Shown: positions 54,210 to 63,243 of the stretch, piece by piece | Layout: each line of letters begins with the position of its first letter | Numbering within the stretch: position 1 is the stretch's first letter | From: Nitrospirota bacterium | GTDB taxonomy: Bacteria > Nitrospirota > Thermodesulfovibrionia > Thermodesulfovibrionales > JdFR-88 | Assembly: GCA_021840255.1 (NCBI GenBank) | Contig: JAKBYX010000001.1 | Coordinates: 124,001-188,000, forward strand | Direction of reading: 5' to 3' | DNA: 64,000 bases | The notes under the pieces: model-generated | Told to the model about the DNA's origin: nothing | The model's input: only the letters and a program-made list of their open reading frames with translations | Databases searched by the model: none | Position numbers and translations under genes: made by a program

Positions 54210-54775
54210 CTTTTGGCCTCTAACTGCGATACGGCATTCGCGATAAGTTTTTTCTGCTCCTCGGGGGTCATCTTCTGCTCCAGCTTTTTCTCCGCCAGCT
54301 CCAGCGCCACAATGACCGCTTCTTTTCTTATGGCGTCCTTGGCCCTCTTGAGCTCAAACGATATGTATGTGTCCGCGTGCTCCGCTATCTTCTGGCTCAT
54401 GCGCCCGGCCTCCATGATCAGCGCCTCGCGCTCCGCTTGGCCGGACTGTTTCGCGGTGCGCAGGATGGCCTCTATATCGGAGTCTTTCTGGTTGAGCCTC
54501 TCCTGTATCTCACCCAGGGCGGCCTCCGCAAGCTCCCTTGCCCGGCGTGCATCATCGAGCCCTTTTTTGATCGCTTCGGTGCGAGCCTTCAGATAATTAC
54601 GGGCAGGTTTCCTGAGGGCCGCATAGAGGATGGCAAACATTATGGCAAAGTTGATTATCTGCCACAGCCACCCCTTCCACGATTCCGTTTCGGGTGCGGC
54701 CGCGGCCGCCAGGGCGGCCTGGGATGCGCCCATAAGAAAGACAAAAACAAAAAAGGTCTTCAGTATCTTTTTCAT
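54206..54775 (-). CDS. atpF: ATP synthase b subunit
   Basis: 189 aa. An extra N-terminal hydrophobic leader (about 1-24, ending in LAAAAA) precedes the canonical membrane helix (about 38-58, LWQIINFAIMFAILYAAL), so a cleaved signal peptide is possible. A long charged coiled coil (KGLDDARRARELAEAAL onward) forms the peripheral stalk. It overlaps the b' gene and atpH by 4 nt each. Confidence 0.92.
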   Translation of the reverse strand: MKKILKTFFVFVFLMGASQAALAAAAAPETESWKGWLWQIINFAIMFAILYAALRKPARNYLKARTEAIKKGLDDARRARELAEAALGEIQERLNQKDSDIEAILRTAKQSGQAEREALIMEAGRMSQKIAEHADTYISFELKRAKDAIRKEAVIVALELAEKKLEQKMTPEEQKKLIANAVSQLEAKS

Positions 54776-55212
54776 GCCTTTACCAGCTTCTCAACTATGC
54801 TGTCGGAGAATTTCTCTACTTCGGCCCTGAGCGTCTGCCTTGCCTTTTCGGTCTCGGCGGCCAGATCTCCCTTTATTTTTTCCGTGCGCTTGAGCGCCTC
54901 CTCATGGGCCGCGGCAAGCGCCTGCTTCTGCTTCTCAAGCCCTTCGGTCCTCAGCCCCTCAAAGAGCTCTTTGCCCTTTGCCCTTGCGAGCTCGAACTCC
55001 TTCTTCATCCGGGCAAGCTCTTCATCCCGCTTGGCGCCCATCTGTTTTGCGGCCTCCAAATCCCCGTTCACTCTCTCACGTCTTTCCTTGAATATCTTCA
55101 CGAACGGCCGGAAAAGAATGAGGTTCAAAATCCAGACCAGGAAAAAAAAGTTGAGCATAAGGACGAAAAACCAACGTGAAAACTGCAGCATTGATGCCTC
55201 CTCGGAATTCAA
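54772..55212 (-). CDS. atpF': ATP synthase b' subunit
   Basis: 146 aa. One N-terminal membrane helix (about 11-31, RWFFVLMLNFFFLVWILNL) is followed by an uninterrupted coiled coil. It pairs with b to make a heterodimeric stalk, an arrangement known from photosynthetic bacteria, deltaproteobacteria and relatives. First gene of the minus-strand atp block. Confidence 0.88.
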   Translation of the reverse strand: MNSEEASMLQFSRWFFVLMLNFFFLVWILNLILFRPFVKIFKERRERVNGDLEAAKQMGAKRDEELARMKKEFELARAKGKELFEGLRTEGLEKQKQALAAAHEEALKRTEKIKGDLAAETEKARQTLRAEVEKFSDSIVEKLVKA

Positions 55213-55230
55213 AAAGCGAAAAGTATATGG

Positions 55231-55260
55231 ATACTATCATCTGGGAAAAAACCTTGTCAA
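55231..55260 (-). promoter_or_regulatory. Sigma70-type promoter of the atp F1/b operon
   Basis: On the minus strand TTGACA (55260-55255), an 18-nt spacer and TAGTAT (55236-55231), about 20 nt upstream of the b' start codon. An overlapping TTGTCA with TAAAAA 17 nt downstream on the plus strand could drive bioF divergently. Confidence 0.6.
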
Positions 55261-55369
55261 GGCACATATAAATGGATAAAAATTATAAATAGGCGATTGG
55301 CGGAAGCCTCCCGCCCGGGAGAGGCGCAAAGCGGGATGATAAAGGGAAAAAACTTAAGGAGAAGCGTGA

Positions 55370-56557
55370 ATGTTTGAGAAAGAAATGGAGGGCCTGCGCA
55401 AAAACGGTCTCCTGCGGGAGGTAAGGGACAGAGCGGGGCGGCAGGGGCCCTCCATCTTCGTGGATGGGAAAAACCTGGTCAACTTCTCCTCGAACGATTA
55501 CCTGGGGCTTGCGGCAAACAGCGCGCTCATTGAGGCGGCGGCCGCGGCTGCCCAGAAATGCGGGGCCGGGGCCGGGGCGGCGAGGCTCCTTTCCGGGGGC
55601 TCCGGCCTGCACGGGGAGCTGGAGAGGAAAGCAGCCTCTTTTACCGGGTGCGATGCGGCCCTTCTTTTTAATTCCGGCTATCACGCCAACACGGGCTCCA
55701 TACCCGCCCTGGCCGGCCCGGATTGCACCATTTTCAGCGATGAGCTGAACCACGCAAGCATAATCGACGGCTGCCGGTTAAGCAGGGCAAGGACCGTCAT
55801 ATACCGGCACGCCGACCCGGCCCACCTGGAGGAGCTCCTTGTATCTGAAAGACCGAAAAGCGAAAGGGCCCTCGTCGTAACCGAGTCTGTCTTCAGCATG
55901 GATGGCGGCATTGCGCCGCTTGACCGCATCCTTGATCTTTCAGCACGGCACGGCGCCAGCCTGTACGTGGACGACGCCCACGCGCTTGGGGTTTTAGGCG
56001 AAGGAAAAGGGAGCCTGGCCCATTTCGGCCTGGACCGGGAAAACAAAAAAAGGAATAGCAAAACCAGTGAGCCTGCCGTCATGCAGATGTGCACCTTCTC
56101 CAAGGCGCTTGGCTCATACGGCGCATTTGTCGCGGCCCCAAAGGAAATTATCGATTGGCTCAGAAATACCGCAAGGACGTTCATCTTTTCCACGGCCCTG
56201 CCCCCCTCCGTGGTTGGAGCGTCACTTGCGGCCATGGATATCCTTGACTCCGGGGAAGGGCGCAGCCTGGTTGAAAAACTCCGGGCAAACATAGAGGCCA
56301 TTCACGAGGGGCTGGCCGCAGCGGGCCTTGAGGGTTTTTCCGCTCTCCTGTCCCCCATCGTCCCGGTTTTACTGGGCGGGGTGGAAGAGACCATGAACGC
56401 CTCCAGGAGGCTTTTGGAGGCGGGTTTTTACGTGCCGGCCATAAGGCCGCCCACGGTAAAGAGGCCGAGGCTCAGGCTCCAGGTGACCGCGGCGCACTGC
56501 GGGGTCGATATCGGCGCGCTTCTTGCCGCCCTGAAGTCTATGAAAATCCCATCGTAA
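55370..56557 (+). CDS. bioF: 8-amino-7-oxononanoate synthase
   Basis: A 395 aa PLP enzyme of the alpha-oxoamine synthase family, condensing pimeloyl-ACP/CoA with alanine in biotin synthesis. FSSNDYLGLAAN and GAGAGAARLLSGGSGLHGELE open the fold; YVDDAHALGVLGEG and TFSKALGSYGAFVA contain the PLP-contacting Asp/His and the Schiff-base Lys. AAGGAG precedes the ATG. KBL-type homologues share these blocks, but length and motifs favour BioF. No other bio gene is present. It is divergent from atpF'. Confidence 0.88.
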   Translation: MFEKEMEGLRKNGLLREVRDRAGRQGPSIFVDGKNLVNFSSNDYLGLAANSALIEAAAAAAQKCGAGAGAARLLSGGSGLHGELERKAASFTGCDAALLFNSGYHANTGSIPALAGPDCTIFSDELNHASIIDGCRLSRARTVIYRHADPAHLEELLVSERPKSERALVVTESVFSMDGGIAPLDRILDLSARHGASLYVDDAHALGVLGEGKGSLAHFGLDRENKKRNSKTSEPAVMQMCTFSKALGSYGAFVAAPKEIIDWLRNTARTFIFSTALPPSVVGASLAAMDILDSGEGRSLVEKLRANIEAIHEGLAAAGLEGFSALLSPIVPVLLGGVEETMNASRRLLEAGFYVPAIRPPTVKRPRLRLQVTAAHCGVDIGALLAALKSMKIPS

Positions 56558-56585
56558 ACCATTCAAAAATTCTATAATATTATTG

Positions 56586-58739
56586 ATGGCTGTAATCGAA
56601 GAAAAAGAAGTAAAAGGCATAGAGGACCTTTTAGAGAAGGTCCGCGCGTATAACCCTGGGGCGGACCTCGAATTCATCCGCAAGGCCTATTTTTTTTCTT
56701 TTGAGGCCCATGGCGAACAGAAACGCCAGGAGGGCTCGCCTTTCATAAAACACCCGCTAGCCGTGGCCTCCATCCTTGCCGACATGAAGATGGACACCGT
56801 GAGCATCGCCGCCGGTCTGCTGCACGACACCCTGGAAGACACGCCCATCATAAAGGAAGACATCCAGAAGAGGTTCGGGTACGAGCTTGCCTTTCTTGTG
56901 GACTCGGTGACGAAGCTGGGTAAGATCCAGTTTCAGTCCAAGGAGGAGGCGCAGGCCGAGAACTTCAGGAGGATGCTGCTTTCCATGGCCGAGGACATAA
57001 GGGTGATAATGATAAAATTCGCGGACAGGCTCCACAACATGCGCACATTGCAGTACCTGCCGCGCACAAAGCGGATGCGTATAGCGCAGGAAACGCTTGA
57101 GATCTACGCAGCGCTGGCAAACCGCCTGGGTATCGGATGGCTGAGGGTGGAACTGGAAGATCTCTCCTTCAAGTACCTGCTGCCCAGTCTCTATGAGGAC
57201 ATGGTGAAGAAGGTCGCCTACAGGCAGGAGGAGCAGGAGGGCTACATATCCAACCTGATAGGGATGGTAAGCAAGAGGCTTGCGGAAGAAGGCATCCCCG
57301 CCCATGTAAAAGGAAGGGTAAAGCACTATTACGGCATTTACCAGAAGATGCAGCGGCAGAAGGTAACCTTTGACCAGATATACGATGTCCTGGGCGTGAG
57401 GATCATCGCCCGGACAAAGGCGGACTGCTACGCCATCCTTGGCCTTGTGCACGCCATGTGGAAACCGATAGCAGGGAAATTCAAGGACTATATAGGGGTG
57501 CCCAAGTCCAACATGTACCAGTCCCTGCACACAAGCGTCATAGGGCCCGAAGGCAAGCGCGTGGAGTTCCAGATAAGGACCGAGGACATGAACAGGGTGG
57601 CCGAGGAAGGCATCGCGGCGCACTGGAGATACAAGGAAAAGGGGCACATCAACCCGAAGGACGACAGGTATATCGCATGGCTCAGGAATTTCATCCAGGA
57701 GCTCCAGGGCATCAGGCAGACCCCGAAGGAGTTCATGGACGCGGTAAAAGCCGAGGTTGTGCCGGACACCATATACGTGTTCACCCCGGGCGGGGACATA
57801 AAGGAGCTGCCCCTGGGGGCCACCCCGGTTGATTTCGCCTACAGCATACACACGGCGGTGGGCCACAGGTGCGTGGGCGCAAAAGTAAACGGGAGGATGG
57901 CGCCGCTTAAATATCACCTGAACAACGGAGACACGGTGGAGATACTTACCCAGCAATCCCACGTGCCCTCCCGCGACTGGCTGGGCTTTGTTGTCACCGA
58001 AAGGGCCAAGTCCAGGGTAAAGCAGTGGATAAGGACAGAGGAGAGAAAGGAGTCCCTGGAGCTTGGCACAAAGCTCATGGAGGCGGAGATGCGGAAAAGG
58101 GGCCTCCACCTGCCTCCGCCTAAAGGGGAGCAGATGACGGAGGCGGCCCAGGCCTTGGGCTTCCAGAGTGTGGACGATATGATCGTTGCCGTGGGTTACG
58201 GGAAACTGCCCGTGAACCAGGCCGCAAACAGGATTGCCCCCGAGAGCGCGCCGCACGAGCAAGCCCCCGCCAGGCCTGAAAAGCAGGCAAAGGAGCTGGA
58301 GGAAAAGGGGATAACCATAACAGGCATGAGCAACATCCTCTACCATGTCTCCAAATGCTGTTATCCGATCCCCGGGGATAACCTGGTGGGATTCATCACC
58401 AGGGGCAAGGGCGTAAGCATACACAGGCGAAGCTGCCCGAACCTCCCCACGCTTGCGGCGGACGAGGAAAGGCTCATCTCCGTCCAGTGGAAAGCGAGCG
58501 AAGGCGCCATGAACTATGCCCGTATAGTGGTGGACACCATTGACAAACCCGGCATCGTGGCCAACCTTTCCGCGGCGATCTCTTCCCTGAACATAAACAT
58601 CCACCATATGGAAGCCGTCACAAACCAGCTACGGAAGGCAAGGATATCCTTTTTGCTCGAGGTCAGGGACAGGGCACAGCTGAACTCGGTCACGCAAAAG
58701 CTCATGCAGCTTGAGGGCGTGACTAATGTAAGAAGATAA
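56586..58739 (+). CDS. rel: Bifunctional (p)ppGpp synthetase/hydrolase (RelA/SpoT homologue)
   Basis: 717 aa. The HD hydrolase domain (about 45-200) has AAGLLHDTLEDTP and IKFADRLHNMRTL intact; the synthetase domain (about 230-370) has GRVKHYYGIYQKM, an RxKH version of the RxKD motif of bifunctional enzymes, and PKSNMYQSLHTSVIG. TGS (IYVFTPGGDIKELPLG), zinc-finger-like (SKCCYPIPGDNLVGF) and ACT domains follow. It makes and degrades the stringent alarmone. A TATAAT at 56573-56578 stands 7 nt before the ATG, without a Shine-Dalgarno, so a leaderless transcript is likely besides read-through from bioF. Confidence 0.95.
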   Translation: MAVIEEKEVKGIEDLLEKVRAYNPGADLEFIRKAYFFSFEAHGEQKRQEGSPFIKHPLAVASILADMKMDTVSIAAGLLHDTLEDTPIIKEDIQKRFGYELAFLVDSVTKLGKIQFQSKEEAQAENFRRMLLSMAEDIRVIMIKFADRLHNMRTLQYLPRTKRMRIAQETLEIYAALANRLGIGWLRVELEDLSFKYLLPSLYEDMVKKVAYRQEEQEGYISNLIGMVSKRLAEEGIPAHVKGRVKHYYGIYQKMQRQKVTFDQIYDVLGVRIIARTKADCYAILGLVHAMWKPIAGKFKDYIGVPKSNMYQSLHTSVIGPEGKRVEFQIRTEDMNRVAEEGIAAHWRYKEKGHINPKDDRYIAWLRNFIQELQGIRQTPKEFMDAVKAEVVPDTIYVFTPGGDIKELPLGATPVDFAYSIHTAVGHRCVGAKVNGRMAPLKYHLNNGDTVEILTQQSHVPSRDWLGFVVTERAKSRVKQWIRTEERKESLELGTKLMEAEMRKRGLHLPPPKGEQMTEAAQALGFQSVDDMIVAVGYGKLPVNQAANRIAPESAPHEQAPARPEKQAKELEEKGITITGMSNILYHVSKCCYPIPGDNLVGFITRGKGVSIHRRSCPNLPTLAADEERLISVQWKASEGAMNYARIVVDTIDKPGIVANLSAAISSLNINIHHMEAVTNQLRKARISFLLEVRDRAQLNSVTQKLMQLEGVTNVRR

Positions 58740-58846
58740 CAAGGTTAGGGCGGGTGTAAGAAGATAAAAAAACGGGCGCAAGGATATGAAATCCCCTTTG
58801 ATTAAGCCGCTCCGCTCTCCATTTGTATTACTTATGGCCCTATTCA

Positions 58847-58875
58847 TTGACAATATTTTCCCCCGCAAGTAACAT
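58847..58875 (+). promoter_or_regulatory. Sigma70-type promoter of atpBE
   Basis: TTGACA (58847-58852), a 17-nt spacer and TAACAT (58870-58875), 60 nt before the atpB start, with AAGGAGG and CTGGAG in the leader. Confidence 0.6.
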
Positions 58876-58937
58876 AAAGCGAATTTCTCCCGGCGCAAAT
58901 GTGTTAACAAGATTGAAGGAGGCTCTGGAGCATTGCG

Positions 58938-59621
58938 ATGCATGAAGTTACTATTTTCGACGCGTTCATAAACCCTGCCGTTGTGCCCAACTATGTGTCT
59001 TATGCGTTTCTGGCATCCGCCCTTCTCATAGCCGTTGCCATAGTTATTAGGGTTTCCATTTCTCTTGTGCCGAAGGGCATCCAGAACTTTGTGGAGACGC
59101 TTGTAGAAGCCATGTTCAATCTCTCAGTGGAAAACATAGGGCATGAATACGGGGAGTTTTTCTTCCCCCTCATATGCACGCTTTTCATGTACATACTGAC
59201 ATGCAACCTGTTCGGACTTGTACCGGGGTTCGACTCGCCAACTGCAAACATAAACGTTACGGCCTCGCTGGCGGTGCCCGTTTTCTTTATCTACCAGCTT
59301 TGGGGCTTTAAGGTGCACGGCTTCCGTTACATAAAGCATTTTCTGGGGCCCATACAGTCCATATATGCGCTGCCTCTCATGATGTTCATGTTCGCGACCG
59401 AAGTGATAAGCCATATCGCCAGGCCCCTTACCCTTGCGGTGAGGCTTTTCGGCAATATGTTCGCAAAACATCTGATGCTTCTGGTGCTTGCGGTGCTGCT
59501 GCCGCTGTTCGTTCCGGACCTGATCCTTCTGCTTGGTTTCGGGATCTCCATCGTTCAGGCATTTGTCTTTACGTTATTGGCGTCGGTCTATATTGCTGGC
59601 GCCGTACAAGAGGCTCACTAG
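58938..59621 (+). CDS. atpB: ATP synthase a subunit
   Basis: 227 aa with five to six membrane helices. ARPLTLAVRLFGNMFAKHLML contains the essential stator Arg and the conserved Asn region; the last helix VQAFVFTLLASVYIAGAV is also typical. It forms the proton or sodium half-channels against the c ring. It is followed 27 nt later by atpE and has no atpI upstream. Separated from the other atp genes by bioF and rel, on the opposite strand. Confidence 0.95.
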   Translation: MHEVTIFDAFINPAVVPNYVSYAFLASALLIAVAIVIRVSISLVPKGIQNFVETLVEAMFNLSVENIGHEYGEFFFPLICTLFMYILTCNLFGLVPGFDSPTANINVTASLAVPVFFIYQLWGFKVHGFRYIKHFLGPIQSIYALPLMMFMFATEVISHIARPLTLAVRLFGNMFAKHLMLLVLAVLLPLFVPDLILLLGFGISIVQAFVFTLLASVYIAGAVQEAH

Positions 59622-59648
59622 ATAATTCTTTCAGAAAGGGGGAAATTC

Positions 59649-60011
59649 ATGAAGAAGTTTTTTGCCGTGCTCTTTCTCGCTGGTTTAATGCTCATGCTGA
59701 TTGCGCCTTTGGCCTTTGGCGCCAATGGGGCGGCCGCAGCAGCAGCCACCACCGCCAGCAGCGGGAAGCTACACTATTACGCCTTGGCTGTTTTAGGAGC
59801 TGAGGTAGGTATAGGTCTCGCAGCGCTGGGGACCGGCATCGGGCAGGGTCATGCTGTTGGCGGCGCTTGCCAGGGTGTGGCTAGAAATCCGGGCGTTCAG
59901 GGCAAGATCCTTACGACTCTCATTATCGGTCTGGCCATGATCGAGTCCCTGGCGATCTACGCCCTTGTTATTGTCCTCATCGTCTTTTACGCCAATCCAT
60001 TCCACGTTTAA
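59649..60011 (+). CDS. atpE: ATP synthase c subunit with N-terminal leader
   Basis: 120 aa, longer than the usual 75-90 because an N-terminal signal-like stretch (about 1-24, ending at AFGA) and an Ala/Thr linker come first. The helical hairpin follows: [20 protein letters not shown], the polar loop [10 protein letters not shown], and [15 protein letters not shown] with the ion-binding Glu99. Gln66 together with Glu99-Ser100 and Tyr104 match part of the sodium-binding pattern of Na+-translocating c rings, while the Thr after Glu-Ser is replaced by Leu. Ion specificity is therefore open. Confidence 0.94.
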   Translation: MKKFFAVLFLAGLMLMLIAPLAFGANGAAAAAATTASSGKLHYYALAVLGAEVGIGLAALGTGIGQGHAVGGACQGVARNPGVQGKILTTLIIGLAMIESLAIYALVIVLIVFYANPFHV

Positions 60012-60038
60012 AGGGTGTAAAAGGAAAATTTTTCCCAC

Positions 60039-60068
60039 AAAAAAGGGACCTCACGAGGTCCCTTTTTT
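60039..60068 (+). terminator. Terminator after atpE
   Basis: AAAAAAGGGACCTC and GAGGTCCCTTTTTT pair perfectly over 14 bp around a minimal loop, followed by a T-run. It ends the atpBE transcript and, since the hairpin is symmetrical with A/T runs on both sides, can also serve the convergent glycosyltransferase gene that stops at 60068. Confidence 0.92.
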
Positions 60069-61813
60069 TATTTGGCCCTTTCGGGATTTGTGTGGGGCCG
60101 GACGGCATCCGCTTCCCTTTGCGCTTCCATGGTTTTTCCCCCTCCTGAGGTCTTTTCCGGTGACCCGCCTGATGTCTTTCCGGGCAAAATGATAAGTGCG
60201 TCCAGCATATAAGCCAGCCCGCGCGAATGTGGATGCGTGTGCAGATAGGAAGATGAAACTGTCTCTTTTTTAGTCTCAGGAAAGAGCGCCATCAGCCCAG
60301 GGGGCGAGCCGTTTCCAGGGGTGGAGATAAAGATCCCCCCGCCGTCAAGGATTTCCGGACGCCGCAGCGCTTCTCTTAAAGGGACGTATCTGGTGCCCGG
60401 CATGTCCGCAATAATATTTGCGGCAATGTAGGAATCTGCGGCGCGGGCGATGACTGGCGGCCCGCGCAGGCCGTCTATCCCTGCCTTTCTGGCTCCCGCC
60501 CCCAGTTGCCTGGCCAGTGAGGCATACGGAATGTGGATACGCTCAGTCTTCCCGGTCACATCCGGAAAAAACCCGATGACGGCCCTTGCGGCAAAAACAA
60601 TGGCGGCTATCGCCAGGCACAAATATCCAAGGGACAGGCAGCGGACACGCGGCATTTTTTGCGTGCTGAGCAGGGAAAAACCGGCAAGGGGAAGCGCGAA
60701 ATATGCGGGGGCCAGCCACCGGTCCTGAAAGTGCGCGGGGTCAAAGATGATTATTCCCAAAAGGGGGATCGCCAGTCCATATAGCGCAAGGGCCGGGAAT
60801 ACACCGGCAGGAGATGGACGTGCCTCCTTTTTTATTCCCCCCTTTTTTGCTACAAAGAGACCGCGGAAAGATAAAAAATAAAAATATCTGCCCATGAAAA
60901 GCACAAATACCACCAGGAACAAGATCACCTCACCGTAGACGGCAGCCAGGAAATGAAGGAAAGAGTGCGGCTTCGGGACCCAGGGGAGGGACAGGTTATA
61001 GGCATACTGCACGGACGGGAAGCCGTTGCCCGCAAGCCACGCGGCATGGGGGAGGACCACGCCCGAAAAGGCCGCCAAGGAAAAAAAGATTTTTTTGTCT
61101 GACATGATGCGCCTGCCATGAGCGGAGGTTATGCCATACATAAGCAGCGCCAGGAGAAAGAGGACAAAATTATATTTGGAAAGCATCCCCAGGCCGCAGG
61201 ACGCGCCAAAAAGCAGGTAATCCAGCCTTGAGCCGCCAAGCAACAGCCGGAGAAAAAACAGGCCCGCTATCACGGCCATCGCCGAAACCAGCACCGTGTT
61301 GCTCAAGTCGCGGTTGGCCTCATAGGAATAGATCGGGAAAAGAAGCAGGCAGCCCGTAGCCAGCAGGGATTTACCCGGCACAAGGAAATGGCGGGCCAGC
61401 AGATAAAAGGAAATATAAAAAACAAACAGCAGTCCGTATTTTATCAGCACTATCATGCCAAGGCCCCTGCCTGAAAGCAGAGAAACCAGCCAGACGATCC
61501 ATGTGTAAAGCGGGGCCTGGTGCGCATACCCAAGGTGGAAGGATGCGCCGTTCAGGAACTGTTCCGCCTCGTCCAGCTCCATAGAGGGGGAGACAAGCAG
61601 CCTCAATGCTGCATAGGAGACGCAGTAAATGAAAATTATGAGCACAGATGCCAAATCAGCCTTTTTCAACTCAGGAAACCTGAATCCTGCAAGCCCGGAC
61701 CCTGCGCGCATTTTTTCGCCGATTACCGCCTTTAGGGATGGATATTCAACTCTACTTTCACAGAAAAAAAAGCCATCGAAGGTTCTTTTTTGATTTTTAA
61801 AAGCGCTAGCCAA
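60068..61813 (-). CDS. GT39-type (ArnT/PMT-like) membrane glycosyltransferase
   Basis: 581 aa (or about 547 from the ATG at 61711; the upstream start would be a TTG). About eleven hydrophobic segments from residue 55 to 430 carry the PMT_2 fold, with MELDEAEQFLNG and the AHQAPLYTWIVWLVS motif in the first large periplasmic loop, which holds the catalytic acidic residues. A soluble C-terminal domain (about 430-570) follows. It would move a sugar from a polyprenyl-phosphate donor onto lipid or protein in the periplasm. Tail-to-tail with atpE. Confidence 0.85.
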   Translation of the reverse strand: MASAFKNQKRTFDGFFFCESRVEYPSLKAVIGEKMRAGSGLAGFRFPELKKADLASVLIIFIYCVSYAALRLLVSPSMELDEAEQFLNGASFHLGYAHQAPLYTWIVWLVSLLSGRGLGMIVLIKYGLLFVFYISFYLLARHFLVPGKSLLATGCLLLFPIYSYEANRDLSNTVLVSAMAVIAGLFFLRLLLGGSRLDYLLFGASCGLGMLSKYNFVLFLLALLMYGITSAHGRRIMSDKKIFFSLAAFSGVVLPHAAWLAGNGFPSVQYAYNLSLPWVPKPHSFLHFLAAVYGEVILFLVVFVLFMGRYFYFLSFRGLFVAKKGGIKKEARPSPAGVFPALALYGLAIPLLGIIIFDPAHFQDRWLAPAYFALPLAGFSLLSTQKMPRVRCLSLGYLCLAIAAIVFAARAVIGFFPDVTGKTERIHIPYASLARQLGAGARKAGIDGLRGPPVIARAADSYIAANIIADMPGTRYVPLREALRRPEILDGGGIFISTPGNGSPPGLMALFPETKKETVSSSYLHTHPHSRGLAYMLDALIILPGKTSGGSPEKTSGGGKTMEAQREADAVRPHTNPERAK

Positions 61814-61858
61814 AGTATTGTAAAAAATGGAGACCCAGTCAATATGTTATTATTTACT

Positions 61859-62209
61859 ATGTCCGATGCATGGTATAGCGAGATCCCCGAATCCGAAGAA
61901 GACCGGCTTTATACGGAGTCGGTTAAGCGTATTCAAAGCGGCGTTGAGCAAGGGATGTCCTTTGAGAAGGCGGCAGGGCTTATTGAGTCTGCCGTCGAGG
62001 CGCTGAGGGCTGAGATCCTGGGTGACGCGCTCAAGGTGTTGATCGCCAAGTTCCATTTCAGCGAGGGCATGCCGCTTGACAAGTTGGCCAAAAAGCTGGG
62101 GCTGCCGCTTGCCCGGCTGGAGAACGCGAAAAACGAGATGCTGGCGGAAGTTGAGCAGGCCGCCATAGAACGCTACAAGGAAGAGTCGGGGAGTTCCGGC
62201 AACGCATAA
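61859..62209 (+). CDS. Unknown small protein with HTH-like segment
   Basis: 116 aa from the ATG at 61859, chosen because an extended -10 (TGTTATTAT) ends 5 nt before it; an upstream ATG at 61844 is inside that box. Helical, acidic N-terminus (SEEDRLYTESVKRIQSGVEQG); MPLDKLAKKLGLPLARLEN resembles a helix-turn-helix of the kind also seen in uncharacterised Rpn/transposase-related proteins. No family assigned. Followed 37 nt later by another unknown gene. Confidence 0.7.
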   Translation: MSDAWYSEIPESEEDRLYTESVKRIQSGVEQGMSFEKAAGLIESAVEALRAEILGDALKVLIAKFHFSEGMPLDKLAKKLGLPLARLENAKNEMLAEVEQAAIERYKEESGSSGNA

Positions 62210-62246
62210 CCTTTTCTCCTTCGCCTGACAAGAAAAAACAAAAATC

Positions 62247-62690
62247 ATGGCAGACATAAGCATATCCAAGATCGGGAAAACCAGGGCTTTCAGGGAAAAC
62301 CTGAGGTTCGACGTTACGCCGGAACTGCTCTTTAAACCCCGGTTCGCGAACACCTCGGGCAACGAAGAGTTTATCAAAGAGACGCAGGGGTTTTCCTTTT
62401 ATGTGGAATACATGGAGGGCATGGATAAGCCCGCCCTCATGGTGATGAAGACCTATCGCCTTACGTCAAAAAGCATAGCCCAGGTGACGGACGCGCCGGA
62501 AGAGCTCCTTTGGGGGGCCGTTCGTGAAAGCGGGGCCAGGGACATAATGGGGATGTATCCTCTCAGCAAGCCCCTTGAGGACTGGATCAGAAGCCAGATA
62601 GAGGCACAGGCGAAAAAAACGCAAGGAGACAAAAAAGATGCAGGACACAAAGGCGGTAATAGAGACCAAATTCGGCAACATCACCCTTAA
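62247..62690 (+). CDS. Unknown protein overlapping the cyclophilin gene
   Basis: 147 aa. The first 120 residues look globular: EFIKETQGFSFYVEYMEGMD, then MVMKTYRLTSKSIAQVTDAPEELLW and DIMGMYPLSKPLEDWI. The last 25 residues are basic and low in complexity (KKTQGDKKDAGHKGGNRDQ). Its 3' end overlaps the cyclophilin gene by 53 nt in another frame, an unusually long overlap, and holds that gene's Shine-Dalgarno. Not recognised; co-expression with the cyclophilin is nearly certain. Confidence 0.7.
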   Translation: MADISISKIGKTRAFRENLRFDVTPELLFKPRFANTSGNEEFIKETQGFSFYVEYMEGMDKPALMVMKTYRLTSKSIAQVTDAPEELLWGAVRESGARDIMGMYPLSKPLEDWIRSQIEAQAKKTQGDKKDAGHKGGNRDQIRQHHP

Positions 62691-63132
62691 GTTCTTTCCC
62701 GATGTGGCCCCAGGCCACGTGAAGAACTTCATTGACCTGGCCCAAAAAGAATTTTACGACGGAACGCTATTCCACAGGGTGATCCCGGGCTTTATGATAC
62801 AGGGAGGGGACCCGAACACCAAGGGGCCCAACCGCGCGACATACGGCATGGGCGGCCCCGGCTACACGATAAAGGCCGAGTTCAACTCAAGGCCCCACAA
62901 GAGGGGGATCCTTTCCATGGCGCGCTCCAGCAACCCGGACAGCGCGGGCTCGCAGTTCTTCATAACCGTTGCCGATGCGTCCTTCCTGGATAACCAGTAC
63001 ACGGTCTTCGGGGAGGTGGAGTCCGGCATGGACGTGGTGGACGCCATCGTGAACCTGCCAAGGGACGCCTCCGATAACCCCAAGGAACGGGTGGAGATGA
63101 AGGTTAAGATCATCGAGGGAGAAAACAACTAG
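62638..63132 (+). CDS. Cyclophilin-type peptidyl-prolyl isomerase
   Basis: A 164 aa cytosolic PPIase. The active-site arch is intact: YDGTLFHRVIPGFMIQGGD with the catalytic Arg, AEFNSRPHKRGILSMAR, and SAGSQFFITVADASFLDNQY. It speeds cis-trans isomerisation of Xaa-Pro bonds. AAGGAG 8-9 nt upstream supports the ATG. A strong terminator lies 54 nt after the stop. Confidence 0.95.
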   Translation: MQDTKAVIETKFGNITLKFFPDVAPGHVKNFIDLAQKEFYDGTLFHRVIPGFMIQGGDPNTKGPNRATYGMGGPGYTIKAEFNSRPHKRGILSMARSSNPDSAGSQFFITVADASFLDNQYTVFGEVESGMDVVDAIVNLPRDASDNPKERVEMKVKIIEGENN

Positions 63133-63186
63133 GCATCCCCGCAGGATATTTATCTAACCGCCAGGCTGCGGGAAGCGGCTGCAAGA

Positions 63187-63225
63187 AAAGGGGAAGGGGA
63201 CGAATTTTTCGTCCCCTTCCCCTTT
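63187..63225 (+). terminator. Terminator after the cyclophilin gene
   Basis: AAAGGGGAAGGGGACGAA (63187-63204) and its complement (63208-63225) form an 18-bp perfect stem with a three-T loop, followed by CTTTA. Strong intrinsic terminator. Confidence 0.9.
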
Positions 63226-63243
63226 CTTTACAAGCATTTTTTC

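Noticed and set aside
56757-58607. 616-codon minus-strand open frame antisense to rel
   Set aside because: A shadow of the conserved Rel coding sequence; translation is His/Val-rich without a fold signature.
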